Positions 27,334 to 39,100 of a stretch of 64,000 nucleotides of DNA are shown here, piece after piece; positions within the stretch are counted from its first letter, which is position 1; the number at the start of each line of letters is the position of its first letter. A program made the position numbers and the translations under genes. The notes under the pieces are model-generated. The model ran no database searches. It was not told where the DNA came from and was given only the letters and a program-made list of their open reading frames with translations. This stretch comes from CAIKLP01 sp965279595. GTDB taxonomy: Bacteria > Bacteroidota > Bacteroidia > Sphingobacteriales > Sphingobacteriaceae. Location of the stretch: the NCBI GenBank assembly GCA_965279595.1, contig OZ257246.1, positions 1,364,001 to 1,428,000 of the forward strand, in the 5' to 3' direction.

Positions 27334-28074
27334 TTACCAACTGCCACTTGCTCCGCCGCCACCAAAACTTCCACCACCAAATCCACCAAAACTTCCTCCT
27401 CCACCTGAGAAGTTTCCAAAACTTCCGCCACCCATTCCACCAAACCAAATTGGAGGAATACCTCTACCTCTTGTACCAATTCCACCTCCACCATTTCCTT
27501 TATTTCTACTTGCAAAAAACACAAAGAAAATAAATGCTACAATTAATAATCCTTTAGGAATTTTATTTTTCTTACTTTTCTTAGAATAATTATCAGCTGT
27601 ATATTCACCAGCAGCAAACTTGAAAATAGTAGTTGTTGCATTATCAATTCCTGTAAAATAATCTTGTTTTTTGAATGCTGGTTTAATGTCATTCTCAATA
27701 ATTCGTTTACAAATCGCATCTGGTAAAACACCTTCTAAACCATAACCGGTTTGAATAGTTACTTTTCTATCATCTAAAGCTATTAAAAGTAATATCCCAT
27801 TATCTTTTGCTTTTTGTCCTATTCCCCATGATTCAGCTAACTTATTTGCATAATCCGCAACTTCATAAGCCCCGATTGATTTCATAATAACTACCGCTAC
27901 CTGAGTGGAGGTGCTGTCATTATAGGCTAATAACTTTTGTTCAAGATTATTTAATTGATCTGAAGTTAAAGTATTAGTAAAATCATTTACCAGTTTATCA
28001 GATTTTGCAGGAAAATCTTGTGCAAATAAATTTATACTTAAAAATAGAAACCCTAATAAAATTATTTTTTTCAT
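27334..28074 (-). CDS. TPM-domain protein with C-terminal membrane helix and Gly-rich tail (YgcG-like)
   Basis: This 246-aa protein has a signal peptide (MKKIILLGFLFLSINLFAQ) and a TPM phosphatase-like domain (DKLVNDFTNTL, QVAVVIMKSIG, NGILLLIALDDRKVTIQTGYGLEGVLPDAIC). A transmembrane helix follows (GLLIVAFIFFVFFAS), then a tail of about 60 residues rich in Gly, Ser and Phe. This matches YgcG/TPM proteins linked to LemA in Bacteroidota. The preferred ATG at 28074 is one base from the stop of the previous gene; a start at 28113 would overlap it. The DNA repetitiveness at 27340-27480 comes from the Gly/Ser/Phe codons. Its role is probably in the envelope; the biochemical activity is not known. 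Confidence 0.82.
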   Translation of the reverse strand: MKKIILLGFLFLSINLFAQDFPAKSDKLVNDFTNTLTSDQLNNLEQKLLAYNDSTSTQVAVVIMKSIGAYEVADYANKLAESWGIGQKAKDNGILLLIALDDRKVTIQTGYGLEGVLPDAICKRIIENDIKPAFKKQDYFTGIDNATTTIFKFAAGEYTADNYSKKSKKNKIPKGLLIVAFIFFVFFASRNKGNGGGGIGTRGRGIPPIWFGGMGGGSFGNFSGGGGSFGGFGGGSFGGGGASGSW

Positions 28075-28075
28075 C

Positions 28076-28504
28076 TTAAAAAGCCATATCGTTAGGTAAT
28101 TCATTCTTGTCATTTTCTAAATAGGGGAAATGAACTTTTAATTTATCACCTATAGCTTCAATTCCTAATGTTAAACCTAAAGTGAGATTTCCATTTTTGA
28201 ATTCAGCAAGCATCAATTCTTTGGTACTATTCCAAAAATCATTGCCCGTTTTTTGGTTGATTCCAGCGTCTCCAATCACTGCAAATTTTCTATCTTCAGT
28301 TGATAAATAAATTAGTACACCATTACGCAATTCAGTTTTGTGCATTCCTAATTTCTCAAATTGAAATGCCGCTCTATCCAAAACATCTATTTTGCAATTA
28401 TCTTCTACAAATACTCGCACTTCACCAGAAGTTTGAAATTCAGCTTTCTCAATTGCTACCTTAATAGATTCTCGCTCCTCAGCACTAAATCGATTGATAC
28501 CCAT
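28076..28504 (-). CDS. short TPM-domain protein
   Basis: This 142-aa protein is a single TPM domain (SGEVRVFVEDNC, NGVLIYLSTEDRKFAVIGDAGINQKTGNDFW) without signal peptide or membrane helix, so it is predicted cytoplasmic or membrane-peripheral. It lies between lemA and the longer TPM gene on the same strand, with 36 bp to lemA and 1 bp to the next start. The three form a lemA-TPM-TPM operon, a recurrent order in Bacteroidota. The two TPM domains are paralogous: both have the DRKxxxxxGxG centre. Function unknown. Confidence 0.8.
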   Translation of the reverse strand: MGINRFSAEERESIKVAIEKAEFQTSGEVRVFVEDNCKIDVLDRAAFQFEKLGMHKTELRNGVLIYLSTEDRKFAVIGDAGINQKTGNDFWNSTKELMLAEFKNGNLTLGLTLGIEAIGDKLKVHFPYLENDKNELPNDMAF

Positions 28505-28540
28505 AATTATTTACTAATTGGATTTAAATATTAAAGAATA

Positions 28541-29122
28541 TTAGAATTTTACTTCAGGTGCTTTTTCAGCTCCTTTGTCAGCTTCAAAATACCCCTTTTT
28601 ACTAAATCCAAACATTCCAGCTGTTAGGTTATTAGGAAAGGTTCTGATTTTAGAATTATAAGTTTGAGTAACTTCGTTGAAACGAGCTCTCTCTACCGTA
28701 ATTCTGTTTTCTGTACCTTCTAATTGAGCTTGTAATTCAAGAAAGTTTTGGTTTGCTTTTAAATCAGGATATTTTTCAACTACTACCAATAATTTTGATA
28801 ACGCAGAAGATAATTGTCCTTGAGCTTGTTGAAACTGTTGGATAGATTCAGGTGTTAATTTAGATGCATCTACATTTACAGAAGTTGCTTTTGATCTTGC
28901 TTCGGTAACGGAAGTTAAAACATCTTTTTCAAAATTGGCATAACCTTTTACTGTATTTACTAAGTTTGGAATCAAGTCTGCCCTTCTTTGATAAACATTC
29001 TCAACTTGTGCCCATTGTGAGCCAACTTGCTCATCTAGTTTAACCATTGAGTTATACCCACAGCCACCAAACATTAGTACTGCAGCTAATAAAGCCAAGA
29101 TAATTACAGAAGTTCTTTTCAT
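28541..29122 (-). CDS. lemA: LemA family lipoprotein
   Basis: This 193-aa protein starts MKRTSVIILALL and has a lipobox FGGC (Cys21); a start at 29164 would place 14 residues before the signal. The LemA helical domain is clear: YNSMVKLDEQVGSQWAQVEN, YQRRADLIPNLVNTVKGYA, DLKANQNFLELQAQLEGTEN, ARFNEVTQTYNSKIRTFP and AGMFGF. LemA proteins are membrane-tethered helical bundles of unknown function, repeatedly linked to TPM-domain proteins as here. It is first in its operon and diverges from the FAD enzyme by about 177 bp. Confidence 0.92.
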   Translation of the reverse strand: MKRTSVIILALLAAVLMFGGCGYNSMVKLDEQVGSQWAQVENVYQRRADLIPNLVNTVKGYANFEKDVLTSVTEARSKATSVNVDASKLTPESIQQFQQAQGQLSSALSKLLVVVEKYPDLKANQNFLELQAQLEGTENRITVERARFNEVTQTYNSKIRTFPNNLTAGMFGFSKKGYFEADKGAEKAPEVKF

Positions 29123-29299
29123 TTTTTTAAATTTAATTTGTTTGTATTTGTTCAAAATTACCAATAAAACCCTGAACTCTTCAAATATGTTTGCAGTTTA
29201 ATTGTAACATACCAGCTATGCTCAGAAGGATTATCCAATTTATCTACTTACATTCAAATACCTATCTTTGTAAAAATGTAAGATAAAAACTTACCTAAT

Positions 29300-30853
29300 A
29301 TGATAAAGGAAATTGAAATCGGAATTATACCCGATAATATTAATAATGAACTTGCCATTATTAAGCAAATAAGTGAAACCCTTAAAATTAATATCAACTC
29401 CATTGCCGGATTTAATATTATCAAGCAATCAATAGATGCTCGTTCTAAGCAAACAATTTTCAGATCTAAAGTGCATGTATTTATTGATGAACCTAAACTT
29501 TTACAAGAAAAGCCACTTTTAAAATTTCAAACGATAAATAACTCTAAAAGAGTAATAATAATTGGTGCTGGACCTGCAGGATTATTCGCAGCTTTGAGAT
29601 TATTGGAGTTGGGATACAAACCTATTATCCTAGAAAGAGGTAAAGAAGTAAATGCCCGGAGAAGAGATTTAGCTGCAATAAATAAAGAAGGAGTTATCAA
29701 TCCAGAGTCAAATTATTGTTTTGGTGAAGGTGGAGCTGGAACATATTCAGATGGTAAATTATATACAAGGTCGACTAAGCGAGGTGAGGTTGATCGCATA
29801 CTTTCTAGATTCATTGAAAATGGCGCTGATCCTATTATTGCTGTAAATGCAAGACCACATATTGGTACAAATAAATTACCTCAAATCATAGTAAAAATGA
29901 GAGAGCAAATATTGAATAATGGAGGTGAAATATATTTTAACACCAAAGTTATTGATTTCAATATTTCGTTTTCTAAAATCAATGCAGTTAAAATTCAAGA
30001 TGGTACATCTGTTGAAGGCGATGCATTCATTTTAGCTACTGGACATTCTGCTAGTGATATTTATGAACTACTTCATTCAAAAAACATAAAAGTTGAACCA
30101 AAGGCATTTGCATTGGGTGTTCGAATAGAACATCCACAAGAATTAATTGACAAAATCCAATATAAATGTGATGTAAGACACCCTAATTTACCACCTTCTT
30201 ATTATAGTATAGTTGAACAAGTGGAAGGTCGTGGAGTGTTTTCTTTTTGTATGTGCCCTGGGGGAATTATAGCTCCTTGTGCTACTAATACAAATGAAGT
30301 AGTCGTTAATGGGTGGTCCCCTTCTAAAAGAAATAACCCATTTGCTAATTCTGGACTTGTTGTTCAAGTTGATTTAGCTGATATTCCTAATGTGCTATTC
30401 AGCCCTTTATCTGCATTACATTTTCAACATTCAGTAGAACAAAAGGCTTATCAAATAGCAAATTATTCTATCAAGGCTCCTGCACAAAGAGTAGTTGATT
30501 TTGTCAATCAAAAAGCTTCAACCGATTTGCCTAAAAATTCTTATCTACCTGGCCTTACTTCAAGTGTTTTAGATGAAGTTCTTCCGAGTTTTATTGCATC
30601 AAAGCTCAGAAAGGCATTGCCCATTTTTGGAAAAAAAATGAATGGCTACTATTCAAATGAAGCATTATTAATTGGAGTTGAATCAAGAACCTCATCTCCA
30701 GTAAGAATTCCTAGAGATAAAATCACATTGCAACACCCAGAAGTTGTTGGTTTATTCCCTTGTGCAGAAGGATCAGGATATGCAGGTGGAATTGTTTCTG
30801 CAGCAATCGATGGAGAAAAATGTGCAGAAGCTGTTGTAACATTTTTGGAATAG
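29300..30853 (+). CDS. FAD-dependent dehydrogenase of the COG2509 type
   Basis: This 517-aa flavoprotein has an extra N-terminal domain of about 80 residues before the Rossmann FAD-binding start VIIIGAGPAGLFAALRL (from residue 85). FGEGGAGTYSDGKLYTR, FALGVRIEHPQ, FCMCPGGIIAPCATN and a C-terminal AEGSGYAGGIVSAAIDG are hallmarks of the uncharacterised FAD-dependent dehydrogenase family COG2509. The substrate is unknown, though similar proteins are annotated as NAD(P)/FAD oxidoreductases. A TATCTTTG box at 29263-29270 lies 30 bp upstream of the ATG and probably is its -7 element. It is followed by a small membrane-protein gene and a CoA-binding gene on the same strand. Confidence 0.82.
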   Translation: MIKEIEIGIIPDNINNELAIIKQISETLKININSIAGFNIIKQSIDARSKQTIFRSKVHVFIDEPKLLQEKPLLKFQTINNSKRVIIIGAGPAGLFAALRLLELGYKPIILERGKEVNARRRDLAAINKEGVINPESNYCFGEGGAGTYSDGKLYTRSTKRGEVDRILSRFIENGADPIIAVNARPHIGTNKLPQIIVKMREQILNNGGEIYFNTKVIDFNISFSKINAVKIQDGTSVEGDAFILATGHSASDIYELLHSKNIKVEPKAFALGVRIEHPQELIDKIQYKCDVRHPNLPPSYYSIVEQVEGRGVFSFCMCPGGIIAPCATNTNEVVVNGWSPSKRNNPFANSGLVVQVDLADIPNVLFSPLSALHFQHSVEQKAYQIANYSIKAPAQRVVDFVNQKASTDLPKNSYLPGLTSSVLDEVLPSFIASKLRKALPIFGKKMNGYYSNEALLIGVESRTSSPVRIPRDKITLQHPEVVGLFPCAEGSGYAGGIVSAAIDGEKCAEAVVTFLE

Positions 30854-30871
30854 TTTTGTTGTTAAATAAAG

Positions 30872-31033
30872 ATGGATAAAATAGTTTATAGAAAAGAAGT
30901 TATTAGGAACGGTATTAGTTTTGGTTCCGTTCTAGCAATTGTTATTAGTTGGTCCTTGAACCATTCTGTTTTGTGGGCTATATTACATGGCTTGTTGGGT
31001 TGGTTGTATGTAATATATTATCTTTTAAAGTAA
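30872..31033 (+). CDS. 53-aa small hydrophobic membrane protein
   Basis: A short open frame, ATG at 30872 and TAA at 31031-31033, encodes 53 residues beginning MDKIVYRKEVIRNG. Two hydrophobic stretches follow (SVLAIVISWSLN and VLWAILHGLLGWLYVIYYLL), with a conserved-looking NHSVLWAILHG centre. It lies 18 bp after the FAD enzyme and 7 bp before the CoA-binding gene, in the same direction. Similar tiny proteins with the NxSxxWAxxHGxxxWxYVIYY pattern occur in Bacteroidota to my knowledge, but no function is known. Composition and spacing make it a real gene. Confidence 0.75.
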   Translation: MDKIVYRKEVIRNGISFGSVLAIVISWSLNHSVLWAILHGLLGWLYVIYYLLK

Positions 31034-31040
31034 TTTTATA

Positions 31041-31403
31041 ATGAGTAAGAAAACTCTTGTAATTGGTGCAAGTATAAATCCAGAACGTTACTCTTACAAA
31101 GCTATACACAAATTAAAATTATTTGGTCATGAGGTTATTCCTATTGGTTTAAAACAGGGAGAAGTAGCTGACTTGCTAATTCAAACTAATTTAATTCCTC
31201 AAGAAAATATAGACACAGTAACACTATATGTTTCTGAAAAAAACCAGCAAAATTATATTGACTATATAATTAACCTTAAGCCAAATAGAGTGATTTTCAA
31301 TCCAGGGACAGAAAATATTGAATTTGAAAATCAGTTATCTAAACATGGAATTGAAGCTTTGGAAGCTTGTACACTAGTGCTTTTAGCAACTGGACAATAC
31401 TAA
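31041..31403 (+). CDS. CoA-binding domain protein (YccU-like)
   Basis: This 120-aa single-domain protein is a Rossmann-like CoA-binding unit: KTLVIGASINPERYSYKAIHKL, a central ESVTLY-like strand (IDTVTLYVSEKNQQNYIDYI) and PNRVIFNPGTENIEFE, ending CTLVLLATGQY. The family binds CoA or a related nucleotide in vitro structures, but no enzymatic role is known. It is the last gene before the rRNA operon promoters. Size agrees with the Bacteroidota form, which is shorter than YccU. Confidence 0.85.
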   Translation: MSKKTLVIGASINPERYSYKAIHKLKLFGHEVIPIGLKQGEVADLLIQTNLIPQENIDTVTLYVSEKNQQNYIDYIINLKPNRVIFNPGTENIEFENQLSKHGIEALEACTLVLLATGQY

Positions 31404-31457
31404 TAGTAATTTTTCTACCTCATTATCAGTGCATTTTCAATGTAATGTAAATTTGTA

Positions 31458-31488
31458 TTTGTATATATCATTAAGATAATTACCTTTG
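31458..31488 (+). promoter_or_regulatory. rRNA promoter P1
   Basis: TTTG at 31458-31461 and TACCTTTG at 31481-31488, 19-bp spacer: a perfect match to the Bacteroidota TTTG / TAnnTTTG promoter type. Confidence 0.85.
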
Positions 31489-31516
31489 CAGCCCCGCAAA
31501 CAAGTAATTGAGGGTT

Positions 31517-31526
31517 GTTCTTTAAG
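31517..31526 (+). promoter_or_regulatory. boxA-like antitermination element (after P1)
   Basis: GTTCTTTAAG resembles the NusB/NusE-binding boxA core (GCTCTTTAAC in enterobacteria). It lies about 25 nt into the P1 transcript and recurs at 31746 and 33892. Confidence 0.6.
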
Positions 31527-31585
31527 TTTTTGGTATTAATTAATCAAGTTGAAAAACAGTCTATTAGCATTTATTTTAAAATAGA

Positions 31586-31616
31586 TTTGTAGCTTGAGAA
31601 AAAGTTGATACCTTTG
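31586..31616 (+). promoter_or_regulatory. rRNA promoter P2
   Basis: TTTG at 31586-31589 and TACCTTTG at 31609-31616, again with a 19-bp spacer and an identical -7 box to P1, followed by the same GCAG. Tandem P1/P2 is usual for rRNA operons. Confidence 0.85.
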
Positions 31617-31745
31617 CAGTCCTTTGAGCGGGAGGTTGGAATTAGGCGGAGCAAGGATGGGGTTAAAAAAATCGATTGAATGGAAATAAAGATAGGTTCG
31701 AATCCTGTCCAATTGTCGAAGAAAATCCGGAAGGGATTTTCAAGA

Positions 31746-31757
31746 GTTCTTTGAGAT
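31746..31757 (+). promoter_or_regulatory. boxA antitermination element of the 16S leader
   Basis: GTTCTTTGAGAT lies about 120 nt upstream of 16S. It is nearly identical to the element at 33892-33903 before 23S (GTTCTTTGACAT), as expected for NusB/NusE loading on both rRNA halves. Confidence 0.7.
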
Positions 31758-31760
31758 GTA

Positions 31761-31778
31761 CTATGAAGCATAGCGGAC
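31761..31778 (+). other. left arm of 16S rRNA processing stem
   Basis: CTATG (31761-31765) and GCATAGCGGAC (31768-31778) pair with GTCTGCTATGC and CATAG at 33412-33427 after 16S. A 2-nt AA bulge and one G-T pair are the only imperfections. This gives the long duplex that RNase III cuts to release pre-16S. Confidence 0.8.
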
Positions 31779-31864
31779 AGTTTACTATTAGGTAGTAAAT
31801 ATGTCAAAAGATGAAGAGTCAAAAAATTAAATAGTTAGAATCAAAAGATTCTCATTGTATATTA

Positions 31865-33390
<1,526 letters not shown>

Positions 33391-33411
33391 GAGAAGACGC
33401 AAGTCCAAGAC

Positions 33412-33427
33412 GTCTGCTATGCCATAG
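33412..33427 (+). other. right arm of 16S rRNA processing stem
   Basis: GTCTGCTATGC-CATAG is complementary to 31761-31778 in the leader, closing 16S in a loop of about 1.6 kb. Confidence 0.8.
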
Positions 33428-33534
33428 ACATTTCAAAAAACTTTTAAAATAATTGACAGTTAACCCAAGCGAAACGCAGCGGTGGCGCAGTAGAGAACAC
33501 TGAACGACAGACTGAACAATGCGGGGAACAAAAG

Positions 33535-33609
33535 AGTCTCGTAGCTCAGCCTGGTTAGAGCACTACACTGATAATGTAGGGGTCAGCAGTTCAAATCTGC
33601 TCGGGACTA
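33535..33609 (+). tRNA. tRNA-Ile (GAT)
   Basis: A full cloverleaf: acceptor AGTCTCG pairs with CGGGACT (33602-33608) and is followed by discriminator A. Anticodon stem CTACA/TGTAG holds loop CTGATAA with anticodon GAT at 33570-33572. The T-loop is TTCAAAT. CCA is not encoded. It is in the usual position in the 16S-23S spacer. Confidence 0.96.
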
Positions 33610-33622
33610 CTGAAAGAAGTTT

Positions 33623-33696
33623 GGGGGATTAGCTCAGCTGGCTAGAGCACCTGCCTTGCACGCAGGGGGTCAACGGTTCGAATCCGTTATTCTCCA
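33623..33696 (+). tRNA. tRNA-Ala (TGC)
   Basis: Acceptor GGGGGAT pairs with ATTCTCC (two G-T pairs), followed by discriminator A. Anticodon stem CCTGC/GCAGG has loop CTTGCAC with TGC at 33657-33659. The T-arm loop is TTCGAAT. CCA is not encoded. It lies 13 bp after tRNA-Ile. Confidence 0.96.
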
Positions 33697-33891
33697 CGAA
33701 GTTTCCCAATCGGGGAGACATAAGAGTAAAGAAGTAGGATAAAAAGCTGTACAAACGAGTACAGAAAAGAAGCGACATAGTATATAAAATTAATAGATAA
33801 GCCGTCGGGGCAAAAGCAGAGTGGTTCGAGTCCAACATTATTTACGATATTCCGAGTATTCCCAGCGGGGAATGCATTATTAGGAATAAAA

Positions 33892-33903
33892 GTTCTTTGA
33901 CAT
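33892..33903 (+). promoter_or_regulatory. boxA antitermination element before 23S
   Basis: GTTCTTTGACAT repeats the 16S-leader element at 31746-31757 with one mismatch in 12. It lies just before the 23S processing stem. Confidence 0.7.
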
Positions 33904-33904
33904 C

Positions 33905-33938
33905 TTGAAAGAAGTAACCCAAATAAAGGGTACAAAAA
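33905..33938 (+). other. left arm of 23S rRNA processing stem
   Basis: TTGAAAGAAGT (33905-33915) is the exact complement of ACTTCTTTCAA at 36880-36890. AGGGTACAAAAA (33927-33938) is the exact complement of TTTTTGTACCCT at 36860-36871. The two blocks form an interrupted long duplex around 23S for RNase III. Confidence 0.85.
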
Positions 33939-33976
33939 AGCAGACCTACCAACGCAAAAGGCGGTAGAGATCTAAG

Positions 33977-36852
<2,876 letters not shown>

Positions 36853-36859
36853 CGTGCGA

Positions 36860-36890
36860 TTTTTGTACCCTAAGGGGGAACTTCTTTCAA
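36860..36890 (+). other. right arm of 23S rRNA processing stem
   Basis: TTTTTGTACCCT and ACTTCTTTCAA are exact complements of the two blocks at 33927-33938 and 33905-33915. Confidence 0.85.
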
Positions 36891-36961
36891 GTAAATGTCA
36901 TTGATAGCCAAGTAGCTGTCAAAAGAAATAGGTCAGTTCTGTAAAGAATCAGCCAAACATA

Positions 36962-37073
<112 letters not shown>

Positions 37074-37082
37074 TTTTATTAT

Positions 37083-37112
37083 AAGCTCTGCGTTTCGCAG
37101 AGCTTTTTTTTT
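37083..37112 (+). terminator. rRNA operon terminator
   Basis: AAGCTCTGCG-TTT-CGCAGAGCTT, a perfect 10-bp stem with a 3-nt loop, is followed by seven more T. It ends the rrn transcript 10 bp after 5S. Confidence 0.93.
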
Positions 37113-37222
37113 ATCTCAATCACTCCTATTATTCTATTTTCCTATCGTTTTCCAATCTAATTTGAATATCTTTACTGCTTACTATTTACTGTCTATCTAG
37201 TATTCATTTAAATTTTTATAGA

Positions 37223-38203
37223 ATGAAATTTTTTGCTGAAAAACGCGGGGAAGTAATGAAGCACATCGAATCTTTCGTGCAAGAAAATATGTTTAATTAC
37301 CTTAAACAAATTGAAGAGAATTGGCAACCAAGTGATTTCCTACCTGATGCACAAAAAAATGATTTTTGTGCTGATGTAAAAGATCTCCAAAATTCTGCTA
37401 AGGAATTACCATATGATTTGATTGCTGTACTTATCGGTGATACCATCACAGAGGAAGCATTACCAACATATGAAACTTGGCTCTCCAACATTGAAGGAGT
37501 GTCGAAAAGTAGAGATGGTGGCTGGAATAAATGGCTAAGATATTGGACCGCTGAAGAAAATCGACATGGTGATTTATTAAATAAATATCTTTTCCTTTCT
37601 GGTCGGGTTGATATGCGCCAATTGGAAATATCTACACAATATTTATTGGCCGATGGTATGGACATTGGAACTGGTACAGACCCTTATAAGAATTTCATTT
37701 ATACCTCCTTCCAAGAAACTGCAACAAATATTTCTCATAGAAGAGTTGCCTCTTTAGCTAAAATGAATGGAGATCCAACACTTGCTAAAATGTGTGCTGT
37801 AATTGCTGCTGATGAAGCAAGACATGCAAAAGCATATAAGACTTTTGTTAGTCAAATAATGGAAGTTGATCCAAGTGAAATGCTTGTCGCTTTTGAAGCT
37901 ATGATGAAAAATAAAATTGTAATGCCTGCTCATTTTTTAAGAGAAGCAGGTGTGAAAATCGGAAAATCTTTTGACCATTTTTCTGATGCTGCTCAGCGAT
38001 TAGGGATTTATACATCTACTGATTATATAGATATCCTTTCAGATTTAATAACTGAATGGAAAGTTGAAAGTTTAAGTGATTTAAATGAAGCAGGTGAAAA
38101 AGCTAGAGATTATTTAATGAAACTACCTAACCGATTAACTCGAATTGCTGAACGCATGAAAACTCCTGAACTCGAATATAAATTCAGTTGGATTTTATCC
38201 TAA
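37223..38203 (+). CDS. acyl-[acyl-carrier-protein] desaturase (soluble di-iron)
   Basis: This 326-aa soluble desaturase has the ferritin-like di-iron site in full: Glu78, E111-E112-N-R-H115, Glu165 with His172 nearby, and D197-E198-A-R-H201. These match the EENRHG and DEARH signatures of stearoyl-ACP desaturase. The family inserts a cis double bond (usually delta-9) into acyl-ACP using O2 and ferredoxin, which gives aerobic unsaturated fatty acids for the membrane. It stands alone between the rRNA terminator and its own hairpin. The fatty acid and bond position cannot be read from sequence. Confidence 0.92.
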   Translation: MKFFAEKRGEVMKHIESFVQENMFNYLKQIEENWQPSDFLPDAQKNDFCADVKDLQNSAKELPYDLIAVLIGDTITEEALPTYETWLSNIEGVSKSRDGGWNKWLRYWTAEENRHGDLLNKYLFLSGRVDMRQLEISTQYLLADGMDIGTGTDPYKNFIYTSFQETATNISHRRVASLAKMNGDPTLAKMCAVIAADEARHAKAYKTFVSQIMEVDPSEMLVAFEAMMKNKIVMPAHFLREAGVKIGKSFDHFSDAAQRLGIYTSTDYIDILSDLITEWKVESLSDLNEAGEKARDYLMKLPNRLTRIAERMKTPELEYKFSWILS

Positions 38204-38210
38204 ATATTTT

Positions 38211-38234
38211 AAAGCCTCATACGAGGCTTTTTTT
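38211..38234 (+). terminator. rho-independent terminator of the desaturase gene
   Basis: AAAGCCTC-ATAC-GAGGCTTT, an 8-bp stem and 4-nt loop, is followed by TTTT. It overlaps the stop codon of the convergent gene by 2 bp. Confidence 0.9.
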
Positions 38235-39054
38235 ATGAACAAACTTGATCCATTTCTTCATTAATTATTTTTATTCTATTCGAATTTCGAATGGTTGATT
38301 CTAATAATTGTTGATTTGTTCTTAGTTGTTTTATTAAAACTATATTTTTTGATATGAATAACTCCTTTTCAACTTTAGTCAATGACATCAAACAAGTAAT
38401 TGGAAATAAAGTTAACTCATAAATTAAGTTTTTTAAATTTTTATCTTTTGGTTCATTCCAACCCATGTATTTCAGACCTGAACAATGTGCGTAAGTACTT
38501 GCATCACTTGAAAAACTTGTATTCGTAATAAGCATTCCATCAAAGTTTTTATATTCACCGAATGAATTCACATCATTAAATCTAGAATGAATATAGAGCG
38601 GAACTTTAATATCACATTTAATATCAAGCCTATTATGATATTTGCATTCTATCAAAAGCAAGTGATTAGGTTTCTTTGCAATAACATCAATTTCATGATC
38701 TACGCATTTACCCTTCACTACTTGGCCAGTCGTTACTTGGTATCCTTGCGCTTTATATAATTCTGAAATGAATTTTTCAAATGCAAACCCTGATGGCCCC
38801 AATTCCATAATTCCCTGTTTCAATTTATATTTAGACGCACTAGTTTTTTCTTTTTTTCTTAAAATTTTAAATGCAGTTTGAAATATCTTGTATTTAGCTA
38901 ATCCATTTTTTAATTCTTTTTTTATTTCATTAATAATCTCATTAGTTATTAATAAAGAAGCTCCACTTTTAATTAATGATTGCCTTAATTTTTCTTCAGA
39001 GAATTTTATTAATTCACCAGATGCGTTTTCTATGTAATATTCCTTATCTTTCAT
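38233..39054 (-). CDS. ATP-cone plus PD-(D/E)XK (Mrr-like) domain protein
   Basis: This 273-aa protein has two parts. Residues 5-70 look like an ATP-cone (IKFSEEKLRQSLIKSGAS, then helices), a nucleotide-sensing module of ribonucleotide reductases and NrdR. Residues 85-210 look like an Mrr-type endonuclease fold: GFAFEKFISELYKAQGYQV, the core Asp123 (HEIDVI), Glu136-Cys-Lys138 (LLIECKYH) and FDGMLITNTSFSSDA. The D...ExK core is intact, so nuclease activity is possible. The last 65 residues are helical. There is no methylase or other restriction gene beside it. It diverges from a beta-CASP nuclease gene 46 bp away. DNA repair or nucleotide-controlled nuclease action is only a guess. Confidence 0.75.
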   Translation of the reverse strand: MKDKEYYIENASGELIKFSEEKLRQSLIKSGASLLITNEIINEIKKELKNGLAKYKIFQTAFKILRKKEKTSASKYKLKQGIMELGPSGFAFEKFISELYKAQGYQVTTGQVVKGKCVDHEIDVIAKKPNHLLLIECKYHNRLDIKCDIKVPLYIHSRFNDVNSFGEYKNFDGMLITNTSFSSDASTYAHCSGLKYMGWNEPKDKNLKNLIYELTLFPITCLMSLTKVEKELFISKNIVLIKQLRTNQQLLESTIRNSNRIKIINEEMDQVCS

Positions 39055-39100
39055 ATAGCAAATAAAATACTAATCTGTAAATGATTATAACTTTAGATAA

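Larger units (their letters stand above)
31404..31864 (+). other. rrn: rRNA operon promoter and leader region
   Basis: No gene lies here. The region contains two promoters, two boxA-like elements, a tRNA-like T-arm sequence (31692-31708) and the left half of the 16S processing stem. Its second half (31600-31864) is less AT-rich than the neighbouring intergenic DNA, as expected for transcribed leader RNA. Confidence 0.75.
33697..33976 (+). other. tRNA-Ala to 23S spacer
   Basis: This 280-nt spacer has no gene. It contains a boxA element (33892-33903) and the left arms of the 23S processing stem (33905-33915 and 33927-33938). A TTCGAGT sequence near 33826 resembles a T-loop, but no tRNA can be folded around it. 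Confidence 0.7.

Noticed and set aside
27324..27533. Repetitive DNA at 27340-27480 looking like a minisatellite with open frames on both strands
   Set aside because: It is the Gly/Ser/Phe-rich tail of the TPM protein; the units are irregular and keep the reading frame of that gene.
33800..33860. Possible fourth tRNA in the spacer because of GTGGTTCGAGTCCAAC
   Set aside because: Only 3 bp of T-stem pair and no acceptor, D or anticodon arm can be formed; treated as chance or remnant.
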